64,000 nucleotides of DNA from JAURNZ01 sp036337715. GTDB lineage: Bacteria; Pseudomonadota; Gammaproteobacteria; Comchoanobacterales; Comchoanobacteraceae. This document shows, in pieces, positions 47,514-56,489 of the stretch. Where the stretch lies: positions 134,922 through 198,921 of the forward strand of contig JAYZDS010000005.1 in the NCBI GenBank assembly GCA_036337715.1, read 5' to 3'. The notes under the pieces were generated by a model. It made no database searches. It saw nothing but the letters and a program-made list of their open reading frames with translations, and was not told the DNA's origin. The position numbers were made by a program, and so were the translations under genes. Every line of letters begins with the position of its first letter. Within the stretch, counting starts at the first letter, position 1.

Positions 47514-48761
47514 ATGAGAAGAATAAAAATGATGATAAATACGATATCAAATTACTGGAATGAAACAAGACTGGATCGTCAGTTAGCTTGGGATGATTTT
47601 AAACATTCATTTAATGGCTTAATATCTTTTTTTAAAGTATCTTTTTGGGATGGTCATTTGATTATTTCAGATACTGGTGAAATCAATGAAACCGGTACTT
47701 TTTTAAATAAGGTTTTTAATACCTTAATTATTTTATTTGCTTTAAGCATTGTCATTAGCATATTAGTCAACCCATATATATCAGGTGTATTAAGTATAGT
47801 TTTGGCAAGTTATGTAGCGTTGGTCATTTTAAGACAAATATCTTGCGCATATTCCAGATATAATGAAAATAGAGATATCAAAAGAGGGATGCGAAGACCG
47901 TTTCAATCAGCTCCTAAGGCTTTTTATCAAAAACAAATGCGTGATTTCATAAAAAGGACCTTAGTATTTTCAGCTATTATGCTAGCCCTTCTTTTATTCA
48001 CATCAGTATTTACTATGCCTATTTTCACATCAAGCATAACACTGTTGGTATTAGCTGCCATTGTGTCAGTGATGGCTATACGTGCTATTTATGGTGAAAA
48101 TATATTTATAAAATATTGGCAAATTTTTCTTTATGAATATAATCATAACCACTTAGGGCAAAATAGAAATGAGCAAAATAGCTTAAAACCAAGCACAACT
48201 TATTTTAATTCTGCAAATATTTATAGAATTGTTTTAATACTGACCGTTGCTGCAATCATTTCAGCTATTTTGATCAGTAACCCAATAACAATTGGTATAT
48301 TAGCTTCGATGATCATTAGTTTCACATTAATTATGGCAATGAAATCGTTTTTAAAAACTTATGATAAAAAAAATAACATTTTGATTGGAAATTTATCCAT
48401 GTTACCTACTTTATTTTGGATTAACCAATCATCAAAGGCAGACTCTGAAAATACTGAGGAACTTTATACAGAAATCAATCAACAAGAAGAAGAACTTACA
48501 GTGGAAGACCATGTTGGGGAAAGTCATGTAGAAGAGTATTCCGAAGAAGATCAAAAATCGATATCTTCAGTAAATTCTATTTTTTCACTTGATAATCTGG
48601 ATTATAATGATGACTGTTATTTTGACATTTTAAGTGAGTGCGATTCTGTAGAATCTGAAGAGAAAACTCTTACAAATAAATCGAGTAGTTTTGATGGTGA
48701 AACAACTGGTGAAGAATCAAGTAGTGATGAATTGGAAATTAGGCCTTCGTCTTATAGATAG
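47514..48761 (+). CDS. Six-helix hairpin membrane protein with acidic tail
   Basis: The 415-residue protein has three hydrophobic hairpins (about 66-115, 147-195, 238-285), each two helices joined by a turn of the form ILVNPYISG, VFTMPIFTSS, ILISNPITIG. A 115-residue tail, very rich in Glu, Ser and Asp, follows and is probably disordered. The plan recalls the two-hairpin proteins at 1-4257, but the soluble part is here at the C-terminus. No family is recognised. It overlaps the convergent small gene by 23 bases. The start may be the ATG at 47529, which has the better ribosome site (GAGAAG). Confidence 0.75.
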   Translation: MRRIKMMINTISNYWNETRLDRQLAWDDFKHSFNGLISFFKVSFWDGHLIISDTGEINETGTFLNKVFNTLIILFALSIVISILVNPYISGVLSIVLASYVALVILRQISCAYSRYNENRDIKRGMRRPFQSAPKAFYQKQMRDFIKRTLVFSAIMLALLLFTSVFTMPIFTSSITLLVLAAIVSVMAIRAIYGENIFIKYWQIFLYEYNHNHLGQNRNEQNSLKPSTTYFNSANIYRIVLILTVAAIISAILISNPITIGILASMIISFTLIMAMKSFLKTYDKKNNILIGNLSMLPTLFWINQSSKADSENTEELYTEINQQEEELTVEDHVGESHVEEYSEEDQKSISSVNSIFSLDNLDYNDDCYFDILSECDSVESEEKTLTNKSSSFDGETTGEESSSDELEIRPSSYR

Positions 48762-49062
48762 CGTTAAATTCATTTTGAGAACCAACACTATCTTTCAAAG
48801 TAAATAAAGAGTAATTATCTACACTATAGATTGTTTTATCATTGTCTTGATTACTAGCATTTGTTAATTTGTAACACGAAACCATGCCTAGCATTACGTA
48901 CAATAGATAAAGATTTGTTAAGGCAATACATACTGTCGTTGCAATTGCACAACCTGTTTTACAATAAAAACCAACTTCGTTTAACAAAGCATATTTTCTA
49001 TGATTTGATTCAACTAAGCTCGCTGAGGGTGATAAATTGTTTACTGTGTAACATATGCCCAT
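48739..49062 (-). CDS. Small single-helix membrane protein
   Basis: From ATG 49062 the product is 107 residues, with an AGAGGA ribosome site 6 bases upstream that favours this start over the one at 49101. One long hydrophobic stretch (about 40-68) with Cys residues on both sides separates a polar N-terminus from a charged C-terminus. No family is recognised. Convergent with and slightly overlapping the previous gene. Confidence 0.55.
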   Translation of the reverse strand: MGICYTVNNLSPSASLVESNHRKYALLNEVGFYCKTGCAIATTVCIALTNLYLLYVMLGMVSCYKLTNASNQDNDKTIYSVDNYSLFTLKDSVGSQNEFNAIYKTKA

Positions 49063-49336
49063 AAGAAATCCTCTTGTGTAACAATAAGTAATATAGCACA
49101 TATTTGTGAGATATTGGCTAATTTATGCTTGAGAGTAAAATTACATTATTAAAATACAATAATAAACCCATTACCAGCAAATTTTATTTTAATTAATTTC
49201 CTTACGAAAAAAAAGATAAATCAACTAGATCTAATGTATTTTAATGATTTAATTAGTTATTTTTTAATCGAGTATAATCGAAATATGATCGTTAAATATT
49301 GATTTATGTAGTTTAAAAAAAATTCTAGATGATTCA
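49063..49336. other. AT-rich intergenic region, no gene seen
   Basis: Very AT-rich DNA between the small membrane gene and the tRNA promoter. I find no open frame with a ribosome site, no strong hairpin and no repeat. It holds the upstream region of the minus-strand gene at its left end. Confidence 0.6.
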
Positions 49337-49366
49337 TTGACTTTATCCGTATCTAAATATTATATT
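49337..49366 (+). promoter_or_regulatory. Promoter of tRNA-Ser
   Basis: TTGACT (49337-49342), an 18-base spacer and TATATT (49361-49366) end 9 bases before the first base of the tRNA, as expected for a stable RNA gene with a short leader. Confidence 0.65.
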
Positions 49367-49375
49367 AGCTTTTTT

Positions 49376-49465
49376 GGAGAGGTGCCCGAGCGGTCGAAGG
49401 GGCACGCCTGGAAAGCGTGTGTACGCTAAAACGTACCGAGGGTTCGAATCCCTCTCTCTCCGCCA
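49376..49465 (+). tRNA. tRNA-Ser (anticodon GGA)
   Basis: The acceptor stem GGAGAGG pairs with TCTCTCC (one G-U pair), followed by discriminator G and encoded CCA. The anticodon stem CACGC/GCGTG encloses the loop CTGGAAA with anticodon GGA. The long variable arm GTGTACGCTAAAACGTAC is a class II feature of serine tRNAs, and the T arm is GAGGG-TTCGAAT-CCCTC. It reads UCC and UCU codons. Confidence 0.95.
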
Positions 49466-49631
49466 AAATTTAGTGGATTGATTACACAATAAGGGTAAAT
49501 AGTATATGGTTGATCAAAAAACATCTTACGTGAGTCACTTGTTTTTTTATAGTTTAAAAGATCTGATCTACTTATATCTAAATTGTTAAAAATCTATGTA
49601 TCAAACATAATTTATTTTTAAAGATATTAAT

Positions 49632-51152
49632 ATGAATACCATTTTTAGAAAAAGCCATTTATTTTATAGACAAGTTAGAAACCAAGTATATATGTTTCGT
49701 AGCCCTCCTCTTTTTTTAAGAAATGCCTATATTCGAAATACACATGTAGAAACATCCAACAATGAACAACCCAATAATATTGATTCGAACAATCAAATTT
49801 CGAAAAATGTTTTAAATCAAAAACACATTAAAGAATTTTGTCTTACTCATGATGCAGGTCTAGAACATCTTGTCGAGTTCACTATTCCTGATGAGACAAC
49901 CATAATAGATCATAATGCATTTGAAAATTGTAAATCATTAAAATTCGTAACACTAACAAACAATATCACAACAATAGGTAACGATGCTTTTGCCGGGTGC
50001 AAAGATTTAACATCATTTAAAATGCCTAATTCAATCACTCATTTAGGTGAAGGCAGTTTTTCCAGTTGTAGTAGCCTAGAAGCCATCACAATATCTAATG
50101 GGATTTCACAGATTCATCATGGTACTTTTTGGCATTGTAAATCACTAAGATTTATTGACATTCCTTATGGTGTTACAACAATTCAAAATCGAGCTTTTAA
50201 GGGCTGTAAATCATTGAACAAGGTATTGTTTCCAAATAGTTTAAATTCAATTAGCGAAGGCGCTTTTTGGGATTGTAGCGCATTGACAACAATCAATATT
50301 CCTCAAAGTGTTCAATCTTTGGGTACGAGATGTTTTTATGAATGTAAGTCATTAAGCTATGTCAATTTACCATCCAATCTAAGCTATATATCCGACAGCA
50401 CATTTTATAAGTGTCATTCATTGGAATCTATTGATATACCGAAAACAGTTAGTGAAATAGGCAAAAGTGCTTTTGCTGAGTGCAAGAGCTTAACTGATGT
50501 CTCTATTCCAAAAAATGTGCATACAATTGGAGAGCTTGCATTTAATCTGTGCTCATCGATTAATAGAATCGATCTTCCAGAAAAACTAAATAAAATAAAT
50601 AATGCTTCTTTTCAATTATGTACCTCTTTAACACATGTGTCTTTTAATGAAAATCTTAACGTCATTGGATCAGCGGCATTTAGGAAGTGTGCAAATTTAA
50701 ACAATATAACCATACCTAATGGTGTTACGACACTGAGTGATGATGCATTCTCAGGATGTAGTGCTTTGGATGATATTACCATCCCAAATAGCGTTATTGA
50801 AATTGGTAAATCAACTTTTGCAAACTGTGATGCCTTAAAAAAGATTACTATTCCAGAAGATGTACCAGAGATCGCAATTTCAACTTTTAGAGATTGTGCT
50901 TCTTTAACAGAAATTACTTTACCCGATAGTCTAACAAAAATTGCTTATCGAGCATTTATGGGATGTAAATCATTAAAAGCAATTAATATTCCGAAAAATG
51001 TTACTTTCATAGGTAAAGATGCTTTTAAAGGATGTCATGCTTTAAGACAAGTCTTTTGTGAAAATAAAAAAATATTTAATGCAAGTCAATTTGATGATAT
51101 TGATAATATTGAGTTTATTTCATATGAAAGCATTAATCATAGGCATCAATAG
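49632..51152 (+). CDS. BspA-like LRR protein with 17 regular repeats
   Basis: Residues about 1-70 are basic and then Asn-rich. From about residue 77 the protein is 17 unbroken repeats of exactly 23 residues of the form L-xx-I-x-IP-xx-V-xx-I-xxx-AF-xx-C-x-S, then a partial cap with IFNASQFDDIDNIEF. This is the BspA (LRR_5) type, which forms a solenoid and often binds host proteins. It shares the N-terminal EFTIPDETT start of repeat 1 with the three LRR proteins at 57.7-63.0 kb but lacks their C-terminal domain. No clear signal peptide or anchor. The end overlaps the next gene by 29 bases. Confidence 0.9.
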   Translation: MNTIFRKSHLFYRQVRNQVYMFRSPPLFLRNAYIRNTHVETSNNEQPNNIDSNNQISKNVLNQKHIKEFCLTHDAGLEHLVEFTIPDETTIIDHNAFENCKSLKFVTLTNNITTIGNDAFAGCKDLTSFKMPNSITHLGEGSFSSCSSLEAITISNGISQIHHGTFWHCKSLRFIDIPYGVTTIQNRAFKGCKSLNKVLFPNSLNSISEGAFWDCSALTTINIPQSVQSLGTRCFYECKSLSYVNLPSNLSYISDSTFYKCHSLESIDIPKTVSEIGKSAFAECKSLTDVSIPKNVHTIGELAFNLCSSINRIDLPEKLNKINNASFQLCTSLTHVSFNENLNVIGSAAFRKCANLNNITIPNGVTTLSDDAFSGCSALDDITIPNSVIEIGKSTFANCDALKKITIPEDVPEIAISTFRDCASLTEITLPDSLTKIAYRAFMGCKSLKAINIPKNVTFIGKDAFKGCHALRQVFCENKKIFNASQFDDIDNIEFISYESINHRHQ

Positions 51153-51792
51153 TCACTTAGGCCGCCAAACAGCTTTAAACCTTTCAAGAAAAGGATTTAG
51201 CATATATGGCACAACCCGCAATAAACCTTTATTTAAATCCTCCACTAAAAATTTTATTTATGACACCTTAGATCTAATTCACTCTAAAGAGCATGACTTT
51301 CAAAGTATTTTTGAACAAGGACCATTTGATGTCGTTCTACATTATGCAAGCCCACATGATGTAAACACCCGGCTTGATAATGTATCTGAACAATTAAGAA
51401 AGGATTTTTATCAGTGCATGAGTCATGATCAACTGATGCTTGAACTTGCATACAATAATCTCAATAAGAATGGCTCTTTAATCATTAGTGGTGCAATCAT
51501 TGCTGACGATATTTTTATTGGTCAATCTGGCATGAGTGGTATACACAAAGCTAATTTAAAAAGAATAGCTGCTGAGTACCATAATTTATCTATTCATCAA
51601 AACAAACCAATACATATAAAATATCTTAACTTAGGTTCATTTAAGGATGAAATCACCCAAATAGAAGATGGTATGCCTACAGATGAAGTCGTTACTAAAA
51701 TCTTAAACATCATCGACCACCCAACTCAATTTAGCCATAAAATAGACATTATGGCACCATTTGAAGCCAAGAAATATGGCTATGATATTTAA
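51124..51792 (+). CDS. Rossmann-fold NAD(P)-binding (SDR-like) protein
   Basis: I start at ATG 51124, giving 222 residues that open MKALIIGINSHLGRQTALNL, a dinucleotide-binding loop of the extended SDR type; the longer frame adds an unrelated leader from within the LRR gene. A TTR segment after the second strand suggests NADP preference, and ISGAIIADDIF may be part of the active site. The usual YxxxK is not clear, so catalytic activity is unsure. It overlaps the LRR gene by 29 bases and has no ribosome site, so it may be translated by coupling. Confidence 0.75.
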   Translation: MKALIIGINSHLGRQTALNLSRKGFSIYGTTRNKPLFKSSTKNFIYDTLDLIHSKEHDFQSIFEQGPFDVVLHYASPHDVNTRLDNVSEQLRKDFYQCMSHDQLMLELAYNNLNKNGSLIISGAIIADDIFIGQSGMSGIHKANLKRIAAEYHNLSIHQNKPIHIKYLNLGSFKDEITQIEDGMPTDEVVTKILNIIDHPTQFSHKIDIMAPFEAKKYGYDI

Positions 51793-51912
51793 AAATTACC
51801 TAGAAATAATAATACCAACTCATTATATTAAGATGACAAAACACGCGAAGATAGGATAAAAATGATTAAATTGAAGAATTATAAAGCGAGCATATTATTT
51901 TTCATGAAACAT

Positions 51913-52512
51913 TCACTTATCATTATTATTTATAGTGGGATTGGCTATTTCGTTATTTGCCAAAAGATCTAATTCAAATACAACAACCCCAAATTTTAAT
52001 AGTTTTTCCTCATAACCAGGCAAATTATTATATACTATGGAAGCTTGATTTATAAGTTCTACCCCACTATATTCTTTTGATATATCAGGTAGTAATTTAG
52101 AAATATTAACCGTATTAAGCATTTCATCAAGTGTCTTAAAAAACGTAACTTTCAATATTCGGGCAGATACATAATTGTTTGATGACTCGAATCTTATGAT
52201 GTCACCAACTGCAAAAGTCTTATATCTATTAGTAGCTGCTCTAGCTTCAAATATTTTTTCTCCGCGTGAAATTTGTTCAAAATATTTTTGCTGAAGATTG
52301 CAAGTATGACTTTTATTTGTGATTCTACCCTCTTGCATATTAGATTGGTAAAGTCTATTTGCTGTAGTCGGTTTAGCTTGACAACCATAAAAAGAAGTAA
52401 ATATACGCAATTTTTCATGTTTTAAACCCAAAATACCAGAATATCTTGAGAATTTATATCCAACATTGCGAACTGAAAAAAGATGTAATAACAAAAAAAT
52501 TTTCTTTAGCAT
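51913..52512 (-). CDS. ASCH-domain protein
   Basis: Residues about 70-190 form an ASCH (PUA-like) domain: SRGEKIFEAR opens it, VGDIIRFES follows, then TLDEMLNTVNISKLLP and LPGYEEKLLKFGVVVFEL close it. ASCH domains bind RNA or modified nucleotides. The first 65 residues have no clear counterpart and may include a wrong start. The domain is closely related to the C-terminal half of the protein at 53942-54931, so the two ASCH genes flanking the WD40 gene are paralogs. Confidence 0.8.
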   Translation of the reverse strand: MLKKIFLLLHLFSVRNVGYKFSRYSGILGLKHEKLRIFTSFYGCQAKPTTANRLYQSNMQEGRITNKSHTCNLQQKYFEQISRGEKIFEARAATNRYKTFAVGDIIRFESSNNYVSARILKVTFFKTLDEMLNTVNISKLLPDISKEYSGVELINQASIVYNNLPGYEEKLLKFGVVVFELDLLANNEIANPTINNNDK

Positions 52513-52637
52513 AATTATAAACCACTTTAATAGAGTTAAATTTTAGCATGAATTTTTGCTTAATAAAACAATAAAAAAAAGTTTACAGTATTAAAAATTA
52601 ACAGCATAGAAACGAACCATACAAAATATTAAATACC

Positions 52638-53852
52638 CTATAACATTTTAAGATCATACAGCGATATTACCCCTTTATTCGAACCAAGTTGTCTATTATC
52701 ATCAGCGCATGAGCCTGTAATAAACTCCGTATCAGAAATAGTATCAATACACGATACTCTACCGTCATGCCCAGAGATTGTAATAACACTTTTAGACTTT
52801 CTTATATCCCATAGTTTAACACAGCCATCATCAGCACATGTTAAGTATGTGTTAGGAGTATTGGGTAGAGAGTGCCATACTCTTCCATTATGCTCATCCC
52901 CGTAATGAACTGGTCGTTTCATGTCATTGGCTTCAATATCATAAACTCTGTTCTTACCACCAAAAAAAGACAATGATATAAGTGAATTTTGTTCTGGAAA
53001 TTTATATATCGACGAAGCGAATTGTCGCTGTGCACCTATCTTTGGATGTTCTCTTATTAATGGATTTGTGTTCTGACGCATTTCAGTATCCGAAACTGAT
53101 AACTCAATTACATTACAACCTTGAATTGCAAGTGTTTTATCCTGGGATATAGCTAAAAAGCCATAAACCCATTCTTTAGTATTTAGTGCTAAAGAATGCA
53201 TAAAATTTTTTCTGCGCAAATCAAAATAAAATACATTACCGGGTGTTCCAAAAAGAAAAAATGGATTTACTTGGTTGAAAAATTTTAAGGCCGTTATTCT
53301 GAAATTATTTCTTATCTTGTGAAAAGCAAGTCTTCCATCTTCATCTGTCATTAACATATCGCTGATATTTTTTACGGAACTTGAAGTATGATCTTCAAGT
53401 GATTTTGAAAAAAAGTTTCCATCTCTATATCCAGCTATAATAAATCCGTCATTAGCAATATCCATTGCTGTAACCCACTTTTCGTAGCTAAATTTAATAT
53501 TTATACCATCATATATTTTATAGGAGCATATAATTTCTTGATACATATCTGTTAGATTTAAAAGTTTAACAGACGTGTCTTTGGAACCAGTGATACAATA
53601 AGATCCCCAAATATTCAGTGAGTGTATGTCGTCATCATGATAACGCGGAATGTGCCAAACAGCTTTATCTGGAGTAAAAAATCTGTTTATATCATTTGAT
53701 ACTGAGTATGTTTGAGACGTTGGATTTAGGGACATATTACCCAAACCTTGTATTATGTCCTGATGTTCCTGTGATTCTTCTGAACTACTGCGTTCTACCT
53801 CCTCTAAACTGACTTCTTGTTGTGATTTAAATAATTTATATATAGGAATCAA
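52638..53852 (-). CDS. WD40-repeat protein
   Basis: This 404-residue protein shows WD40 repeat signatures: ITGSKDTSVKLLNLTD in the first clear blade, TCADDGCVKLWDIRKS (structural WD) near the C-terminus, and SGHDGRVSCIDTISDTEFI with the GH. Other blades are weaker; about seven are expected. There is no signal peptide and the first 60 residues are acidic and Ser/Gln-rich. WD40 propellers are mostly eukaryotic scaffolds. The start given is TTG with a weak ribosome site, so the N-terminus is uncertain. It lies between two ASCH genes on the same strand. Confidence 0.85.
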   Translation of the reverse strand: MIPIYKLFKSQQEVSLEEVERSSSEESQEHQDIIQGLGNMSLNPTSQTYSVSNDINRFFTPDKAVWHIPRYHDDDIHSLNIWGSYCITGSKDTSVKLLNLTDMYQEIICSYKIYDGINIKFSYEKWVTAMDIANDGFIIAGYRDGNFFSKSLEDHTSSSVKNISDMLMTDEDGRLAFHKIRNNFRITALKFFNQVNPFFLFGTPGNVFYFDLRRKNFMHSLALNTKEWVYGFLAISQDKTLAIQGCNVIELSVSDTEMRQNTNPLIREHPKIGAQRQFASSIYKFPEQNSLISLSFFGGKNRVYDIEANDMKRPVHYGDEHNGRVWHSLPNTPNTYLTCADDGCVKLWDIRKSKSVITISGHDGRVSCIDTISDTEFITGSCADDNRQLGSNKGVISLYDLKML

Positions 53853-53941
53853 AAGTGTTCTCTAATATCAGTAATATAATACAGTAGATAATTATGTATT
53901 ATATATTTTTGCAATTATATAATTCGTGTCTAAAGCTACAG

Positions 53942-54931
53942 CTATCTTGAACGTTTGTAACTACTATCATCATATTGATTATCTCTTCCTCTCTTTTTAG
54001 ACGAGCTCGCGGATTGCAGTGTTTCTTGTTTGTCTATTACCTTAACTTTGATTGCAAGCATACCATTCGCAGCAATTTTTTCTTCGTATCCTGGTATAGA
54101 TAAATAAGCTTGTTTTGCAATACTAAATAGCTTATTTCCGCTATACCGCCTAGCTTCAGAAGGTAGTAATTTAGATATATCATTTTTTTGTAACATTTCA
54201 TCGAGTGTTGCATATTTATTGACAGAGGTTATCTTCACACATACTGATCCGTGATTGCCAGCAAAAAAATTAACTGTATCACCTTCTCTATAGCGTTCAA
54301 ACATCTTAGTGCAAGGTCTTCCCTCTATAGTTTTAGTACCTTCAAGCATTTCATTTACATATTGCAATTTAAGCGTACAGGTATGGTGAGCAGGTCTAAC
54401 ATTTGCAAAAAAATTGCTCGACCTAACAGGTTGTGCCAACCTTTCAGTGTGTTTTTTATATTCGTATGGTAGTGTAACAGTAGCTTCGAGGTAAATTTCT
54501 GTTGAACCCTTATTATATTTATCTTTGATACTACGTACTTCACTAAAACCCTGTTTTTTAAAGAAAGCCAATGCCTCAGGTACCTCATCAGAAACTGAAA
54601 CAGAGATCTTTTCAGCACCGCGACTGTAGGCAGCTAACATTGTCTGATCCAATAGTCGTTTCCCATAACCTTTACCGGAGTCTTGTTTGGGAGATTTCAA
54701 GGTCAACGTTTTTAGCACAAGAGATTTATTTTTGATTATTCTTTTGTAGACTAAAATCCCCACTGGTTCACCATCATCTAACATAACTTCACAAACCCTA
54801 TCCTCAGATTTGCCAATTAAATCAATTGCTTTTTCTTGACTGCCATAAATTTTGGCAATTTTACCTTCCATAATTTGAACGACATCTCGAAATACGACAC
54901 TATTTTTGTCAACATTTATAAATGATTTCAT
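53942..54931 (-). CDS. GNAT-ASCH fusion protein
   Basis: Residues about 1-145 are a GNAT acetyltransferase with ILVYKRI, the acetyl-CoA loop DSGKGYGKRLLDQT, and ALAFFKKQGFSEVR. Residues about 185-305 are an ASCH domain with LEGTKTIEGR, EGDTVNFFAG, TLDEMLQKNDISKLLP and IPGYEEKIAANGMLAIKV, a paralog of the ASCH protein at 51913. A basic tail with KKRGR and YKRSR ends it. A GAGGTG ribosome site precedes the ATG. The mix suggests acetylation of an RNA, nucleotide or RNA-binding protein, which is inference. Confidence 0.85.
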   Translation of the reverse strand: MKSFINVDKNSVVFRDVVQIMEGKIAKIYGSQEKAIDLIGKSEDRVCEVMLDDGEPVGILVYKRIIKNKSLVLKTLTLKSPKQDSGKGYGKRLLDQTMLAAYSRGAEKISVSVSDEVPEALAFFKKQGFSEVRSIKDKYNKGSTEIYLEATVTLPYEYKKHTERLAQPVRSSNFFANVRPAHHTCTLKLQYVNEMLEGTKTIEGRPCTKMFERYREGDTVNFFAGNHGSVCVKITSVNKYATLDEMLQKNDISKLLPSEARRYSGNKLFSIAKQAYLSIPGYEEKIAANGMLAIKVKVIDKQETLQSASSSKKRGRDNQYDDSSYKRSR

Positions 54932-55163
54932 GAATAATTCACCTCTTTATTATTGGTAAAATCTAACCACAAATGTACAAACATGTCAATCCTATCAATA
55001 ATAATAAGTATTATCTCATTTTGATTCTCTCTCAAATAATCATATTTTTTCTAATTTTTATACATATTTGAAAGTAACTACTAACTAGTGTCTATCTATT
55101 TCCCATTTATCTTTTACAAGACAAAACACGTTAAGAGTGGTATTTTAAAAATTTAGGATAAAA

Positions 55164-56345
55164 ATGAATCAGTTAAAAACATTTGATGTCATCATTGTAG
55201 GTGCTGGCGCTTCCGGACTTATGGCTGCGATTGAATGTGGTAAGCGAGGAAGATCTGTGTTGATAATCGAAAAATCAAAAAAACCTGGCCGAAAAATTTT
55301 AATGGCTGGCGGTGGTTATTGTAACTTTACAAACTATCATATTGAACCTAGTTGTTACTTATCTAAAAACACCCATTTTTGTAAATCAGCTTTGAAACAA
55401 TATACTCAGTGGGATTTTATTAACTTAGTAAATAAACACCGTATCCCCTACCATGAAAAAACCAAAGGACAATTATTTTGTGATACAAAAAATGGCGAGA
55501 TTTTAAAGCTATTACTGGATGAATGCCAAAAAAAACCCATTACCATACAATATAAAGTCGATGTAACTGATGTTCATAAAACACCCGATGAAACTTATCA
55601 ACTTACAACAACTGCTGGCAAATACACTTGTCAATCTCTCATTGTTGCAACAGGTGGACTTACCATTCCATCTATGGGGTCGACTTCGTGGGGATATCAA
55701 TTAGCGGAGCAATTTGGTCTTAATGTGAACCCTTTAAGGGCAGGACTTGTGCCTTTGACACTTCATACCGAAGATAAAACGCGCTTATCTCACCTGAGTG
55801 GCATTTCTTTCGAATCTTCGGTTAATTATAAAAAACTATCATTTCATGAAAATGCCTTAATCACTCACCGTGGCTTGAGTGGGCCTGCAATTTTACAAAT
55901 ATCTTCTTATTGGCAACCAGGACAAACCATCACTATCAATTGCCTCCCCCAAATAGACATCACTACCCGACTGAATCATAACCATTCAGCACAGACCGTT
56001 AAATCTTATTTAAACCAATACTTGCCTAAACGTTTTTTAGAAACCAATTTACAAACCAATCTATTAAATAGACCATTAAATAAACTTCAGAAAAAAGACA
56101 TTTCCGAACTCGATGCAACGTTACACCATTGGACCATCAAACCTAATGGGACAGAAGGCTATCGAACAGCAGAAGTTACTTTAGGCGGCGTTGATTGCAA
56201 TGACTTGTCCTCTAAAACCATGGAGGCTAAAGCACACAAAGGGCTATTTTTTATTGGTGAAGTTGTGGATGTTACAGGCTGGCTAGGCGGATATAACTTC
56301 CAATGGGCTTGGTCATCTGGCTTTGTCGCTGGACAATATGCATAA
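55164..56345 (+). CDS. HI0933/YhiN-family flavoprotein
   Basis: This 393-residue FAD protein has the dinucleotide loop VIIVGAGASGLMAA (about 10-23), the family signature KPGRKILMAGGGYCNFTN, VATGGLTIPSMGS in the middle, and the C-terminal GEVVDVTGWLGGYNFQWAW. Members of the family are widespread NAD(P)/FAD-dependent oxidoreductases of unknown substrate. An AGGA ribosome site lies 6 bases before the ATG. Confidence 0.92.
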   Translation: MNQLKTFDVIIVGAGASGLMAAIECGKRGRSVLIIEKSKKPGRKILMAGGGYCNFTNYHIEPSCYLSKNTHFCKSALKQYTQWDFINLVNKHRIPYHEKTKGQLFCDTKNGEILKLLLDECQKKPITIQYKVDVTDVHKTPDETYQLTTTAGKYTCQSLIVATGGLTIPSMGSTSWGYQLAEQFGLNVNPLRAGLVPLTLHTEDKTRLSHLSGISFESSVNYKKLSFHENALITHRGLSGPAILQISSYWQPGQTITINCLPQIDITTRLNHNHSAQTVKSYLNQYLPKRFLETNLQTNLLNRPLNKLQKKDISELDATLHHWTIKPNGTEGYRTAEVTLGGVDCNDLSSKTMEAKAHKGLFFIGEVVDVTGWLGGYNFQWAWSSGFVAGQYA

Positions 56346-56489
56346 TCCTCTAGCTACAAAATAGTATTGTCTAAATTCGATTAATAACAAAAAGTACGTC
56401 GAAATATATGGATAAAGAAAAAATATCAATTGATTGTTTTAATTTATGACCTATTGATAATAACTATCATGCTTTTATCAACATAAATC

